A stretch of 64,000 nucleotides of DNA from Saccharomycopsis fibuligera x Saccharomycopsis cf. fibuligera (GCA_001936135.1 CP012813.1:2046001-2110000); one strand, 5' to 3'. Numbered from the stretch's first letter, positions 10,789 to 21,159 are shown. Numbers and translations are program-made. Notes: generated by a model from the letters alone, not told the origin.

Positions 10789-13700
10789 TCATCTTTTAAC
10801 CCACGAGCTCCATGAGGAAATCCAGCTACTTTTTGGAGTATTAGATGATGGAGTATTTGACGACGAGCCTTTATCTTTGGCCATTGGGTTATTCATTTCT
10901 ATTTCATCATTGATAGAATTCAAAATTGTTAGATCATCAAGTGAAAAAGAACCAGACTCTAAAGTGGTGTACTTCATTGTTTTGTTTGAATTTTTGTTAT
11001 CTGCGGAACTGAAGCTATGCACAGAATTGCTATCAATGTTTCCCTGATTTGGCGTTGACAATGTCGTATTTGAAGCTGTTTGCTGTATGCTGGAGTTACT
11101 ATTGGTGGTGGTGCCGCTTACTTGACTATTGGAGTTTCTGGCAATTAAAGAATTATTTTGTAACTTGTTTTGAACATTGGCTTTGAAATAATTAAAGCCC
11201 TCAATGAAATTATTCTTGTTGTAGTTTTTCTCAAACTCTTCTTGCTGATTAGCAAAATTGCCACTCATAGCAAAATGCAACGGATCAAAAATATAAAAAA
11301 TTTCATTATCCGTAAATCTATCAAAGGTCTTGTAATTCGCCGTGTAAATCCATTCCTCAATAAATTTTATGTTGAAATTGCTGATATTATCAAGATCGAC
11401 GCCAGGGACCAACATCGATTGGTTGACAACAATGTTTCTTTGCGGGGATTTGTTTTGATTCTTATTAGGGAAAGTAGTTTTGTAGCCTAATTTGTTCAAG
11501 AACTTGTCGTATTTCACAGATGAAAGCAATCCAAGCAAATAATCCTCAAAACTCAACCTAATATAATCTTCTGAACCATTAAAGCTTGTTTCCGCTTCTT
11601 CGATTTCACCATCTGTAGCTTGAGGACCGTTGTAATAGAAATGTTCAACATTTTTGATCACCAAATCAATAAACTTTTTATCCTGTGAACTCAAGGACAA
11701 AACTGGCGCCAACTCTTTATTGACAAACTCAATGTTGCAATTATCCAAATTGATCAATAAATCGCAATATTTTTCTTTTTGACCTAGCAAAAGATCATTT
11801 GAGGTACCAATAATATAGTGTTTAATTTTGTCTTTTTTAGTAATATCGTCGAGCTGCTGTAATGGCGTGTAAGGGTTAAAAATTCCATCAAACCCAAAGA
11901 TTTGAAGTGGAAGACCCAAAAAAGTTAGCAAGGAATATCTATTAGATGTTTTCAAATTGAGAGATTTCAGTAAATTGAACTCGTTGAAATTTAAATATGG
12001 TGAACCGCAGTCGTTTAAATTTGTAATCAAGTTTGGAATAAGAGTGATCAAAGATAACTGAACATTACATAATTTTTCAATATTTTTACTAAAAAATAAT
12101 ATTTTCTTCTCCAAAAGAATGGACTTGAATATAACCAAAGCATTTCTTCTAAAACTATGGATAAACTCTTTCAACGATAATCCAACATAGAAATCATTCT
12201 CTCTAAGAATGCTGTTTATACCTCCGTTGAAATTGTTGGATAACTTTTCAGATTCTTGTAATTGTTGCTGTTGCTTAACAAGTTCTTTATCTGGCGAGTA
12301 TAAACTTACCAAGTTTTCATACAAGATGCTCAAAATAGATTTATCAGTAAAATTTTTCTGTAAAAATAACGATTTAGTAATTATGCTCAATTTTTCTTTC
12401 AATTGACCAAAAATTGGTTGACGAGCAATGATAACAATGGATTTTTGCACAGAAGTTCTAGTAACACTCGAACTTTTTTCCACCAATTCTTCGGTAGCTA
12501 TTTGACGGATACAAGATATAGCCCATAGTGTGGTGACATTCTCATTAAAACTGACCAAGTCTTTTTCCAACGGACTTTCGAATTGTTTCTCTTTTATATG
12601 CTTGTCCATTTCTGCGCTAGATATTCTAGTATTTGCATCATAGCTCTCTAAGCTTTTATAACTTCCAATATCACATATAGTATTTAGCGTGCTTCCATCA
12701 CTTTCATCAAGCAAAATATTGAAATTAGAAAATGTTTCTTCAAATTCATGAGAACCGTCAGGAAGAGCTTGAAATGGTAAGGTTGGCCATTTTTTACTCA
12801 ATTGTTCAAGAGCTTTAGGCGACTCATTCAAATCAATTGCACCGTTCTCATCAATCCAGTATTCGATTTCCGGTCCTCGAGCATGGTTGAAGTCACACAA
12901 ACAAACAGCATATATGATACTTTTGGAGGCATCAAACTTAGGTGTATTGTGGAACTTAGTTTTGTTGACTGGATGAAATGGTAATGGCAAATCATTCAAT
13001 ACCACGGATTTAGGACCCCTGGAGTGGTATATTTTTTTTATTTCTTCAGTTCTGCGTTCTCTTGTCGTTGGCGATATTGGAGATCCTAATGATGGGGAGT
13101 AAGTGGCGGCTGTAGGTGAGTTTCTTGACAGGAAACGTTTTTGTTGAACACTTTGCAGGATGCTTTGTGGCCTTGGGCTTGATTTGTCATTGTGCGAATC
13201 GGTAGGTGAAAGGGTTGGGGATCTATCTAAGGCAGGGGCGTTGCCAAGTAAAGACGATGCTCTCCTGCTACCACTACTAACGCTCCTAGGTTTGCCAAAT
13301 TTAGGTGAAAAAAGAGGTACTGACTGAGGAGATTGAGTTTGAATAAATGGCTTTAATTTAGGAGAAGGTATTTTACCCTTGTTATCTTTGTGTTCTTGTT
13401 TGTTGTTGAATCTATTGATTATGCTATTAACTCGAGGAGCCTTTGATGTTTGTGAAGCAGGTGTGTCTGTATCCATTTTTTCTATGCTAGTTGTTTCAGG
13501 AAGTTGGGAGGCGGAGTCCCATGGGTTTTCTGTGATTGGTTCAGATTCTGGTAAAACACCGACTGAAAAGTCTGAGCTGTTTACTAAAGGTTCAGCGAAT
13601 GGGTTGACTTCCACGGTTTCGTCGATGTCTTTAAGAACGCTTGGCTCTTTGAATACTGAAATATCAACTTCTTTTGGTATTTCAGCAGTGTCTGAAGCGG

Positions 13701-14931
13701 GCATTGCTTGATTATTTTCTTTGTCGAAATCATCAGAGCTCTTCCCTTTCACAGGGCTTGTCGCTAGTGGTTTTTTCTTGTAGTTTTTGCCTTTAGCTTG
13801 TTTTGGTGAGCTAAGTGGTTTGGGTTTTGGCTGTTCTGAAGAAATTTGCTCTGAGATAGTTGTTTCTGAGACTGGTTGTTCTGAAGCTGGTTTTTCTGAT
13901 GTGATTGGCTCTGAGACAGCTTGTTCTGATTTGATAGAATCTTCTTGCACATTTGTATCCTTAAGGTTGAGGTCTTGCAAAGTGATATCATCCAGCTGCT
14001 TTGCTTCGGAGCCAATAGACGATTTGACAAGTTGATCGGTAATGGTGTCAAGATGACTTTCACTTTGAGCTTGATCGTGAGAGGCCACGCTAGTGCTTTC
14101 ATTAGATGTAACACTAGTGGCACCTTTATGCGGATGAAACTCGTTGGTATTGTTTTGTTGTGGAGTTGATTTCTCAAAGACGAAATCGTCTTCATCGGCG
14201 CTATCATCCGAATGCTGCGCATCTTCATCTTCATCTACCTGTTCTTCGCTGTTGAGATATTGGTGGTGCTGATGTTGTAATGATTCTGACAGGTTTGATC
14301 TCTGACTGCGCTTCTGTGTGCTTTGCAGATCTTCAAAGACAAAGTCTCCTTCATCCATGCTGTCTTCATCGACATTATCATTGTCATTGTTATGGTCTTG
14401 TACCTCATCAATATTGCTCTGATGATCATGCAGATTCAGATCACTATTATAATTAATGTTCTCCTCAAGCGCTTCAGTTTCCTGCTGAACGCCTGAAGTG
14501 AAATCTTTCGATTCAGTTTGTTGAGAATCAACTATCTCTCTGTCTTTCTTTAAGTCATGATCGCTGCCAGCATTACGAGTGGTTCCACTAGCGCTGTTAT
14601 TACTGGCGACTAATTCTGATATTGGTGCCGCAGCTGAATCCAACTTCGTTATGTCAGCGATGCCCTTATTCTGGAAATTGAGTTTTTTTGGGAGAATATC
14701 CTTCCCTTTGCTTTCCGGTAAGGAATCCAGTGGCTGGCTTTCGAACATGTTCTCGAGATGGTTAATGTTGTGTCCTTTGGCGCTGTGATCTAGGCCTTTT
14801 GTTTGAGTGTCGGACTCGCTGGCAGAGCTGATCTGGATCTGGGAGTGATTGTTATCAGGTTCTCGATGGCTCTCATCTAGCACCTCAGAAGAAACGCCAG
14901 CTGAGTCTTTTGTAGGAGATTCAGTTGGCAT
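10789..14931 (-). CDS. AVL9: Avl9 family protein with a long disordered N-terminal extension
   Basis: Avl9 is a DENN-related protein acting in late exocytic traffic from the Golgi. The family core begins at about residue 670 (YAVCLCDFNHARGPEIEYW) and continues to the C-terminus. The first in-frame ATG is at 14931 (MPTESPTKD), giving 1380 residues, against about 764 in S. cerevisiae. The extra length is a low-complexity N-terminal region with two copies of a D-x-x-D-E-x-D-F-V-F-E motif and a Ser-Glu-Pro/Gln repeat tract near residues 330-370, then basic Ser/Pro-rich sequence. A GTG codon lies 29 codons further upstream but is not needed. Identity rests on the core; the extension could be a lineage feature. 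Confidence 0.85.
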   Translation of the reverse strand: MPTESPTKDSAGVSSEVLDESHREPDNNHSQIQISSASESDTQTKGLDHSAKGHNINHLENMFESQPLDSLPESKGKDILPKKLNFQNKGIADITKLDSAAAPISELVASNNSASGTTRNAGSDHDLKKDREIVDSQQTESKDFTSGVQQETEALEENINYNSDLNLHDHQSNIDEVQDHNNDNDNVDEDSMDEGDFVFEDLQSTQKRSQRSNLSESLQHQHHQYLNSEEQVDEDEDAQHSDDSADEDDFVFEKSTPQQNNTNEFHPHKGATSVTSNESTSVASHDQAQSESHLDTITDQLVKSSIGSEAKQLDDITLQDLNLKDTNVQEDSIKSEQAVSEPITSEKPASEQPVSETTISEQISSEQPKPKPLSSPKQAKGKNYKKKPLATSPVKGKSSDDFDKENNQAMPASDTAEIPKEVDISVFKEPSVLKDIDETVEVNPFAEPLVNSSDFSVGVLPESEPITENPWDSASQLPETTSIEKMDTDTPASQTSKAPRVNSIINRFNNKQEHKDNKGKIPSPKLKPFIQTQSPQSVPLFSPKFGKPRSVSSGSRRASSLLGNAPALDRSPTLSPTDSHNDKSSPRPQSILQSVQQKRFLSRNSPTAATYSPSLGSPISPTTRERRTEEIKKIYHSRGPKSVVLNDLPLPFHPVNKTKFHNTPKFDASKSIIYAVCLCDFNHARGPEIEYWIDENGAIDLNESPKALEQLSKKWPTLPFQALPDGSHEFEETFSNFNILLDESDGSTLNTICDIGSYKSLESYDANTRISSAEMDKHIKEKQFESPLEKDLVSFNENVTTLWAISCIRQIATEELVEKSSSVTRTSVQKSIVIIARQPIFGQLKEKLSIITKSLFLQKNFTDKSILSILYENLVSLYSPDKELVKQQQQLQESEKLSNNFNGGINSILRENDFYVGLSLKEFIHSFRRNALVIFKSILLEKKILFFSKNIEKLCNVQLSLITLIPNLITNLNDCGSPYLNFNEFNLLKSLNLKTSNRYSLLTFLGLPLQIFGFDGIFNPYTPLQQLDDITKKDKIKHYIIGTSNDLLLGQKEKYCDLLINLDNCNIEFVNKELAPVLSLSSQDKKFIDLVIKNVEHFYYNGPQATDGEIEEAETSFNGSEDYIRLSFEDYLLGLLSSVKYDKFLNKLGYKTTFPNKNQNKSPQRNIVVNQSMLVPGVDLDNISNFNIKFIEEWIYTANYKTFDRFTDNEIFYIFDPLHFAMSGNFANQQEEFEKNYNKNNFIEGFNYFKANVQNKLQNNSLIARNSNSQVSGTTTNSNSSIQQTASNTTLSTPNQGNIDSNSVHSFSSADNKNSNKTMKYTTLESGSFSLDDLTILNSINDEIEMNNPMAKDKGSSSNTPSSNTPKSSWISSWSSWVKR

Positions 14932-15098
14932 TTGCGCTGGAAGTATGTCAAATATGCGTTGAAGATTGTTTGTTTTGATGTGGTATGTGACCAGTAGCTT
15001 TGGAAGAGAAATCACCACATGGGCCTAAACTTTTTGCTCAGGTCTGGCCGCCGGCGCACTCGCTGTACACAGATTTTGATTTTTGATTTTTTGATTTT

Positions 15099-15132
<34 letters not shown>

Positions 15133-15297
15133 CCCGTAGTAGTATAGTATGAGTGTGGCGGTGGTGTAAATGTGTGTGTGTGGCTGGTGCATATGCTACG
15201 GTTGGTGTGGCTGGTGCGTAAGGGTGTATAAGCACTGGAAGAGAAGTAAAGGGGAGGCAATTTATTATAGGATTAACGATAAGCTACAGGACATTAA
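14932..15297. other. AVL9 upstream region with a T29 run and a GT-rich patch
   Basis: It contains a run of 29 T at 15102-15130 and a GT-rich stretch at about 15150-15200. No gene is visible. It should hold the AVL9 promoter. Confidence 0.5.
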
Positions 15298-15430
15298 TCA
15301 AAGCAGGTATTGAGCGGAACAGCTAGATCTTTCACATGTGTTGCAGACAAGACTGGCAGCCCTCGGTGCAATATCTTTATAACTGCAATTGACGCAAAAC
15401 TAGTGGTGACATGGCGGGCACTGAGTTCCA
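15298..15430 (-). pseudogene. Decayed Cys-rich microprotein (relic A)
   Basis: Read on the minus strand, the frame gives C-H-H, a TAG stop (15400-15402), then F-C-x2-C, 17 residues later C-x2-C-x4-C, and a natural TGA at 15298 shortly after, as in the intact genes. The stop sits where the conserved Trp belongs, and TAG is one change from TGG. The final Cys is missing. The neighbour at 15932 is intact. Confidence 0.45.
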
Positions 15431-15931
15431 CCACAGCCGGCAGTAGAACTGTCGCTAATGCTATGGAGCATGCTGATCTTGGAAGCTGCTAAATGTGGGG
15501 ACAATCGGAGATAGACACAAGTTGTTCAATTGTTCAAGTGACGCAATATATGAGGAATTATAAGGGTTTTATCTGTGAAAGCGGTGAACTTGGAGCTAGT
15601 GCTATGTTTCAGTCTAGGTATTCTTATACCCCGTGAAAGTAAATGCCGAGTGCTATGTCCTTCAGATCATCTCATATCTGCCAATCTTGGAGGCTGAAGA
15701 TACGCAAAGGATTTAGCCGTAAAGCAAAAACCCGTGTATTTGAAAAAGAAAAAAAAAATACATATATACACATGTATATATGTCTATAGCTATATAACAG
15801 TACTTGAAATGCAAGCTGACCTAACTTAGCATTGAATCTGATGTGCTTCATAGTCGCTGTATAGTTGCTTGTCAAAACAACTCTCGCCTTTGCAGAGAAC
15901 ATCAGCCCCCTGAGTCTTTAACTAAGCAGAG

Positions 15932-16111
15932 CTATCCAAATCTACAACCAAGACAGCACAAATGGCCACAATAGGGGCATTCGGGCCTTACGCCATTAGA
16001 TGTGTCCAAGAATCCAGAAGGGTTGATCGTTTGGCAATGGCAGCACTCCCAGGGAACATAGTGGAGTAAGCGGGCCCTTTTCGATTGTTGCCTATATCTT
16101 ATTGATTTCAT
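15932..16111 (-). CDS. Cysteine-rich WxCCxC microprotein 2
   Basis: This 59-residue member has a basic N-terminus, then W21, C23, C24, C26 and the C-terminal module C45-x2-C48-x-H50-x2-C53-x2-C56, ending three residues later. All motif residues are present. The ATG at 16111 follows an A- and CA-rich leader. It is too short for a 60-codon cut-off and was found by reading for the motif. It is predicted to be a soluble zinc-binding protein of unknown function. Confidence 0.8.
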   Translation of the reverse strand: MKSIRYRQQSKRARLLHYVPWECCHCQTINPSGFLDTSNGVRPECPYCGHLCCLGCRFG

Positions 16112-16340
16112 TGTGTGGGTTTTTTTTTGCTAGTGCTTTGGTTTTTGAGTATTTGCTTTAGTCTTGTGGTCGTTGCGATAAGCCATTTTCACATAACGAA
16201 GAAGAAAGCAGGCTTTTCGACGGAAGATAGTGGAGTGGATTGTGCTTTTAAATCATTGGCAAAAGAGAAAATAAAACAAAAAAAAAAAAGATTACGGAGA
16301 TTAATATTTTTTTAGAGTTATGAAACAATAGCACAACAGC

Positions 16341-16478
16341 ATGACGTTGACATCCATTCTACGTGTAACTTTAAAATTATTCCTGGTATTGTGCTGCTGT
16401 GTGTGCGAAAAAAATTGGATAGGCATTGCCGAGCCATCGGAGTACCAAGAAAGAAAATTAACGGTGGAAGTTTGCTAG
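16341..16478 (+). CDS. Doubtful 45-codon ORF with a hydrophobic Cys-rich segment
   Basis: An ATG-initiated frame encodes a hydrophobic stretch followed by C-C-C-V-C and ends in V-C-stop. The CCxC recalls the microprotein family, but the Trp and the C-terminal CxxC module are missing. It may be a relic or chance. Confidence 0.15.
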   Translation: MTLTSILRVTLKLFLVLCCCVCEKNWIGIAEPSEYQERKLTVEVC

Positions 16479-16711
16479 TGGAAAGAGTCATAGTTCTAAC
16501 AAACGTTGATATCAGTATGTTCTTGTGTTTTTTTTACCCACACCTCAATAGCAGAGTCGTTTGAGATAACCCGCAGGCTGTCAACAGAAGTCATGTCAGC
16601 ATGTTTCACACTGAAAATACTAGTTCAACTTCTAAGATTGGCAACAAGCTTAGTAAACAAGCACTCCTGTATCCAAACTGCTTTCCTAATAGTCCCGAGT
16701 TGCAAGTTTTG

Positions 16712-16830
16712 CTAAGTCCAAAACCAAAAAAATATTAACGAACAAGTTTGACTTGGGAAGATCACCGCACATACAAAACGCGCAGAAACTTCCGCTCCTG
16801 TGCAATCTAAAATTTTAGTTGAAGCTACGG
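16712..16830 (-). pseudogene. Possible decayed microprotein (relic B)
   Basis: The minus-strand frame contains S-F-C-A-F-C-M-C-G-D, which matches the C-x2-C-x-C-G-N start of microprotein 10 with Trp replaced by Ser. There is no ATG, and the second CxxC module is not recognisable. Confidence 0.25.
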
Positions 16831-16833
16831 AAA

Positions 16834-16866
16834 CAATTGGCGAATATAATTTATATTCGCCAATTG
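16834..16866. repeat. Perfect 16-bp inverted repeat (33-bp palindrome)
   Basis: The arms are CAATTGGCGAATATAA and its exact reverse complement around one central T. It lies in non-coding DNA beside relic B. It could be a hairpin, a dimeric protein-binding site or the scar of an inverted duplication. Confidence 0.9.
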
Positions 16867-17185
16867 CAAAGCGGAACCATGTGTAAGTATTTTTGCAGTT
16901 CATTAACAATGATGATTCTTTGCATCTTCCAATGGTCTAAGAATAATATACTGTAACAGCGTACAATAAACGGGCTATTAGCGAGAAATGTGCGTGTCTA
17001 AGGCGCTGAAAATTGGGGCTATTGTATTGATGCCTCTACAATCTCAAGAAAAAAACAAGAAATAAGAAACAAGAGAGTTTATTTTATTTGACAAATTTCC
17101 AAAAAAAAAGAGTTGTACTTCGTTGTACAAGTTCAAATATCAGCTTAAAGTATTCAGAAACCATCACAACCGTCAACCGCTTTCA

Positions 17186-17323
17186 TCATGGAATATAAAT
17201 GTTGCAGATATAACACATAGAACATTTGAAGTGAGTGCAATATGGGCACATGTCGCGATGCAATTCTATTCTGCGACTACATTGACAACATAACCACTTG
17301 TCCGGAACCTCGCGTAACCGCAT
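17186..17323 (-). CDS. Cysteine-rich WxCCxC microprotein 3
   Basis: This 45-residue member shows the minimal form of the family: W10, C12, C13, C15, then C26-x2-C29-x-H31-x2-C34-x2-C37, with an extra C40. Only nine residues precede the Trp. The ATG at 17323 follows an A-rich leader and the TGA is at 17186-17188. All motif positions are intact, so it is probably a real gene despite its length. Function is unknown. Confidence 0.75.
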   Translation of the reverse strand: MRLREVPDKWLCCQCSRRIELHRDMCPYCTHFKCSMCYICNIYIP

Positions 17324-17371
17324 AGTGAATTTTTCTTTCTTTCTTTGATTTTATAAGTTTTTCAGTTTCTC

Positions 17372-17455
17372 TATAGTTTTTGTAGAATTTGCAAAAATTG
17401 CTTCTGGTGTTGTCTGTGTCTTCTTTGCAATCACTGCAGTTTTTAAACAAATCAC
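17372..17455 (+). pseudogene. Possible Cys-rich relic on the plus strand
   Basis: The plus frame reads C-x2-C-x2-C-F-W-C-C-L-C-x2-C-x2-C-S-F-stop. The WCCxC and CxxC pairs recall the family, but spacing is wrong and no ATG is near. It lies divergent to microprotein 3 in T-rich DNA, so chance is likely. Confidence 0.2.
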
Positions 17456-18025
17456 GCCCTCATTTTAATGGACCCGAGATACTGAAGTCTGTGTATTTTT
17501 ATGTTGTGCTTTTGGATCTTACTCGTTAACGAGTCATTCAAGGGTGGTAGTCAGAGTTAAATGAATTGGCTTCCAGCTACTTTAGTGTTTGGCTAAGCTG
17601 AATTCTTTTCCTTAGACTGCAAAAAAAAAAAAGAAAAAAAAAATAATAGAAAATAAGATATAAGTGTGGGCGCAAAAAAAAGACTACTGCATGTCTAAGG
17701 AACTGCAAGTGCAGAAAAAAAAAAAAAAAAGGAAACTCACAACGATGAGTAGATCTACCGAAAACCTGTTGGCTCCAACCTGAATTACTGATCTACAGGA
17801 ATTTAGACTGGGGCTTTTGCTCGCTAAAGCTAAAGCTTGCCTAAAAATGTTTTTCAAAATTAAATATTCTGAGTTCGTCACCTACAACAAGCTTATTTCT
17901 AAACGAGTATGTATGAGAAAATTGGCCCAGGATTGGCCTTGAACTGTATAGTACTTCCTTCTTCGTTTCATTTTCTTCAATGACTTTGGAAACATACTAT
18001 GCAAAGACTAACTTCTTCCATATTA

Positions 18026-18158
18026 TTAAATGTAAACGAAGAACGTGCAACAGAAACTATATATATGGTGACGTCAAATTTCACATTGGGATGCCTTGAT
18101 ACCGCACATTGAGCCACATCTGCAACACTGGCCAAGGGTGGTGTAGTGTCCAAACCAT
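18026..18158 (-). pseudogene. Decayed Cys-rich microprotein (relic C)
   Basis: From an ATG at 18158 the frame runs to Trp in HHPW. After a one-base shift, Q-C-C-R-C-G follows, then C-x2-stop-x-H-x2-Y-x2-C. The TGA sits exactly at the second Cys of the C-terminal module and a TAT (Tyr) at the third Cys, each one base from a Cys codon; the spacing is otherwise exact. This is a clear dead copy with one frameshift, one nonsense and one missense change. Confidence 0.6.
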
Positions 18159-18511
18159 GGTTGAGTTTGCTCATGTCTACGGCTCATTACGTCAAATGAC
18201 TACAAAGAATTTTCGGAAGTGGTTTAGTTTTTGAAACCCGTTACTCACACGCAAAATATGATATGTGTAAGCTGACGTATCATCTTACTGAATTGCAAGT
18301 TTTACCTGAAAAAGCTGCGATCGGAGTTTTATCCAAACACGCCGATGTTACTCAAAGCAGTTCTCACCCGTACAGAAACAAGATGGTAATTGAAGGGAAT
18401 GAGGGTTCTTTTCTTTGGCCTTTTTAATTTTTCAGCTGTTTCATAAGCTTTCAGGCAAGTATTAGCTGGCTTGTGTTGTCAGTGGTAATCAATGTTGGAG
18501 CGTCTCTGCAT

Positions 18512-18613
18512 GTCTGCCGACGTACTCGTGCTGCAGAGTGCGATTTGTTGCATCAGCCACTTCAGCCAACTTTGTGATATATCGCAAAAATGGAGCACGC
18601 CAGCGTAGACACT
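18512..18613 (+). pseudogene. Doubtful plus-strand relic
   Basis: A 33-codon ATG frame contains I-C-C-I-S followed by L-C-D-I-S, where Ser could replace Cys. The Trp and the C-terminal module are absent. I list it only as a candidate. Confidence 0.12.
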
Positions 18614-19025
18614 AGGGCCACATTCCTTCTGTTGTATCACTTAATATCGCATTGTCAGCCATGACCGTCTATTCCTTAAGAAACCTCAGTATTGGTCAAT
18701 CCTGAAAACATTTTATCAGGATTACTTACATAATTGCCACGCAACAACAACTTAAATTTTTGTGACTAAAATAGTATTCAAAAGATATTCAATTCTGTTT
18801 AAAAAGTATAGTTCAAAACTTAAAGGAAAGCAGAGTAATCAAATTGGCTCAATTATGTATGTGCTCCCATTGGAGCGTTCATTTCGTCAAGAGAACAATT
18901 TTTCCATGGAATCCATAATACAAGTAGGTGTCGACGCCGTATTCGACGTTTCATTTTCAGGTTCTCTTGATCTTCGGAAAGCATACGTTCGGCTATTGCT
19001 GGTGAGTTTGTGGTCGGAGAATCAA

Positions 19026-19151
19026 TTATTTGTAGCACTTATCGCAGGTCTTATGCCCACAGGTGTGACATTTAGCGCACCTCTTGTACTCCCAGCCCCC
19101 GCAGTTACAGCACAACCACTCGACTTTGAACAATTCGTCACTCGTAAACAT
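19026..19151 (-). CDS. Cysteine-rich WxCCxC microprotein 4
   Basis: This 41-residue member carries W12, C14, C15, C17-G-G, C25 and the module C28-x2-C31-x-H33-x2-C36-x2-C39, stopping two residues later. The CNCGG and CGHKTC strings make it one of the most canonical copies. The start is the ATG at 19151. A longer open frame on the plus strand (18762-19199) has no ATG in its first 31 codons and is its antisense shadow. It is predicted to bind zinc; the partner and role are unknown. Confidence 0.8.
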   Translation of the reverse strand: MFTSDELFKVEWLCCNCGGWEYKRCAKCHTCGHKTCDKCYK

Positions 19152-19639
19152 CACCACAATACTTTTTTGTTACTTGTGTGCTGTAATTTTCTTGTATGAG
19201 AGATTTGTAAGGTAAGGTGACAGTAAGTGGAATTGTACTGCGCATAATAGTACTGCTTGAGACACTGATGGGGAGCAAAACAATCGCATTTATGTGATTT
19301 CAAGGTAATCTTCTAAAGCTTGAAAAGAAATCTGGTGCAAATAAACTACAAATTTGAGCTTGAGTCACATAATAGTCTACTTTCGAAATGCTTATTCCTT
19401 AGAATAGAACTTTTTAGATGTCTTTGTATCTATCAGCACAACGCCTTACATAAAATGACAAACAAGCTCAAAAATCTGAATAGGATGGCAGTTACACAGG
19501 AAATGACAGGAGCAATCCCAATGAGGAAGTGATAGTATATATTGCGGCACAGAAACGTTAGCTTGTACCGAGCGTTCAATTAAAATAGTTCTTATGACAG
19601 CTATTTAAGATTCTCAACGAATTTTTCAAGAAACCGAGA

Positions 19640-19735
19640 TGTCTCAATTGGCTAACGACGTATTTTGTGTCTTTAAATTCATAGCAGTTAAAGCAACTTA
19701 TAATGCTGCATCATTTGCAACAAGCCCATTTTCAA
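19640..19735 (-). pseudogene. Decayed Cys-rich microprotein (relic D)
   Basis: The minus frame reads W-A-C-C-K-stop-C and, six codons after the stop, C-F-N-C-Y-E. The TGA occupies the last Cys of WxCCxC and is one base from TGC. The H and the last two Cys are lost, and an in-frame stop lies two codons before the Trp. Confidence 0.4.
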
Positions 19736-19762
19736 GCGGGTTTCTCTAAATTCATTCTAAAT

Positions 19763-19791
19763 ATTTTGGGATATCAACCATATCCCAAAAT
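19763..19791. repeat. 12-bp inverted repeat with a 5-nt loop
   Basis: ATTTTGGGATAT, CAACC, then the exact reverse complement. This non-coding hairpin lies about 30 bp from relic D. Confidence 0.85.
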
Positions 19792-20140
19792 CTCGAAAAA
19801 GTGAAAAGAATGGAATAATAGAGAAATAGTATCTTTTTAGAAACTATTTAAAGTTCTAAAGGACAAGCTGGTTGCGTTGTATGGGACTTCTACCGCTTGC
19901 CTTAATTTTCCACCGTCCCCCCTTGTTTGCTTTTATAATTATTTTCTTTTATAAGAAAGAATAAAGCAAATAACAAGAGTCTTTGCCTTTTTCCAAACAA
20001 GTAAAAGCAAAAAAAAAATAAAAAAAAATAAAAAATCTCCGTGGGTATACAAAAACCATACGATTTTGAAGGTGACCAGTTTTTGAGACGAAAAGTTGCA
20101 ACTGAGCTATTCCGGCCATAGTAAAGGCAGTTTGAAGTAT

Positions 20141-20347
20141 TCATGGCAGATCCATTTCAACGAGAACCTCTTTCGCAACTTCATCAATTTGTCTAAGAAG
20201 CTCATCGCAGCCAGAGCATCGTATATGACCACATCTCTCTTCGTTGCATTCGTCATAAAGGTGATACTGTGGAGTCCGGCATTGGCAGCACCACCACTCC
20301 AGATCAGGGGTGGTCCTTGGTATGGAGTTAATATCGTGGCAGTCCAT
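20141..20347 (-). CDS. Cysteine-rich WxCCxC microprotein 5
   Basis: This 68-residue protein has W18-W19-C20-C21-Q-C23, then C34, C39-x-H41-x2-C44-x2-C47, and an acidic helical tail. The first pair of the C-terminal module is spaced C-x4-C instead of C-x2-C. I chose the ATG at 20347; the open frame continues three codons upstream only through a TTG. The acidic tail is not found in the other members and may be a protein-interaction segment. Function is unknown. Confidence 0.75.
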   Translation of the reverse strand: MDCHDINSIPRTTPDLEWWCCQCRTPQYHLYDECNEERCGHIRCSGCDELLRQIDEVAKEVLVEMDLP

Positions 20348-20946
20348 TGGTAACAAACACTTCTAGTTAGTTATATTGGGTTATGTTCAAATGGTTTTGA
20401 CACAATATTATTTGTTAAAATAACTGTGAAAGTGTTTGTTATGATGTTCTAGAAAAAAAAAAAAAAAAGACAAGGGATTTACATTTATAAATGTTTTACT
20501 CATTCCAAACAAAACTCTACAAATTGGGAAGCGGATTTCCTTTTTTTTTTTTTTTTTGCTATCCTTGTATTTTTCTTTTTTTCTTTTTTTTTTAGTGTGA
20601 GATCTAATAGTTGAACAAAATAGCTCCTATCGATTGGGAAGATAAAATTTATGACAAGGTTGAAATGTTTAATTTGAGAAAGCCATACAAAGTTGTCAGA
20701 AAGAAGTAAATAGCAGAACCAGTTCTCTGTTTGAGGAGCTCGTCATCTAGTGTAATTTCTGAAAGTCATCTGCCCTATTGTCAAAAGTTTAATTTTAGCC
20801 TGTATCTGTGTGAAAGCAATTTTGATTCCTTCTCTATTTGAAAATAATTTCTCAAAGGAACGAGTACCTATACATGTTTCTGCAATCTTGAATCATAGTT
20901 TTTCAAGGGGAATGCAGTGCGAACCAACAAGCTCAAATTTGTGTAA

Positions 20947-21159
20947 TTAGACAATCTTCCTATCTTCAACCAAGAATATGCATGTTCTGCTCAAAAAAGC
21001 ATGTCTGCAACTGGCAATATGCAAGAAATGCGTTGCAATGCGCCCCCTCTTCCCACCAGAATTACGATGAAAGCACAGCAGATTCTCGTCTTTGGGCTTG
21101 CAACTACAACAATAAGAGTTGGAGCAAGTAACATAAGTATACAGGCCTACAAAATACAA
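20947..21159 (-). pseudogene. Decayed Cys-rich microprotein (relic E)
   Basis: The minus frame contains N-S-Y-C-C-S-C-K-P, matching the WxCCxC start with Trp replaced by Ser. Further on, I-A-S-C-R-H-A-F lines up with the C-x-H of the module if one base is lost just before. The third and fourth Cys positions are displaced. The open frame lacks a convincing ATG. Confidence 0.4.

Noticed and set aside
14932-15018. GTG start giving AVL9 29 extra residues
   Set aside because: An ATG at 14931 is available and non-ATG initiation is not expected.
18762-19199. 145-codon plus-strand open frame
   Set aside because: It starts at GTG with no ATG for 31 codons and covers microprotein 4 in antisense. The motif-bearing minus strand explains the open frame.
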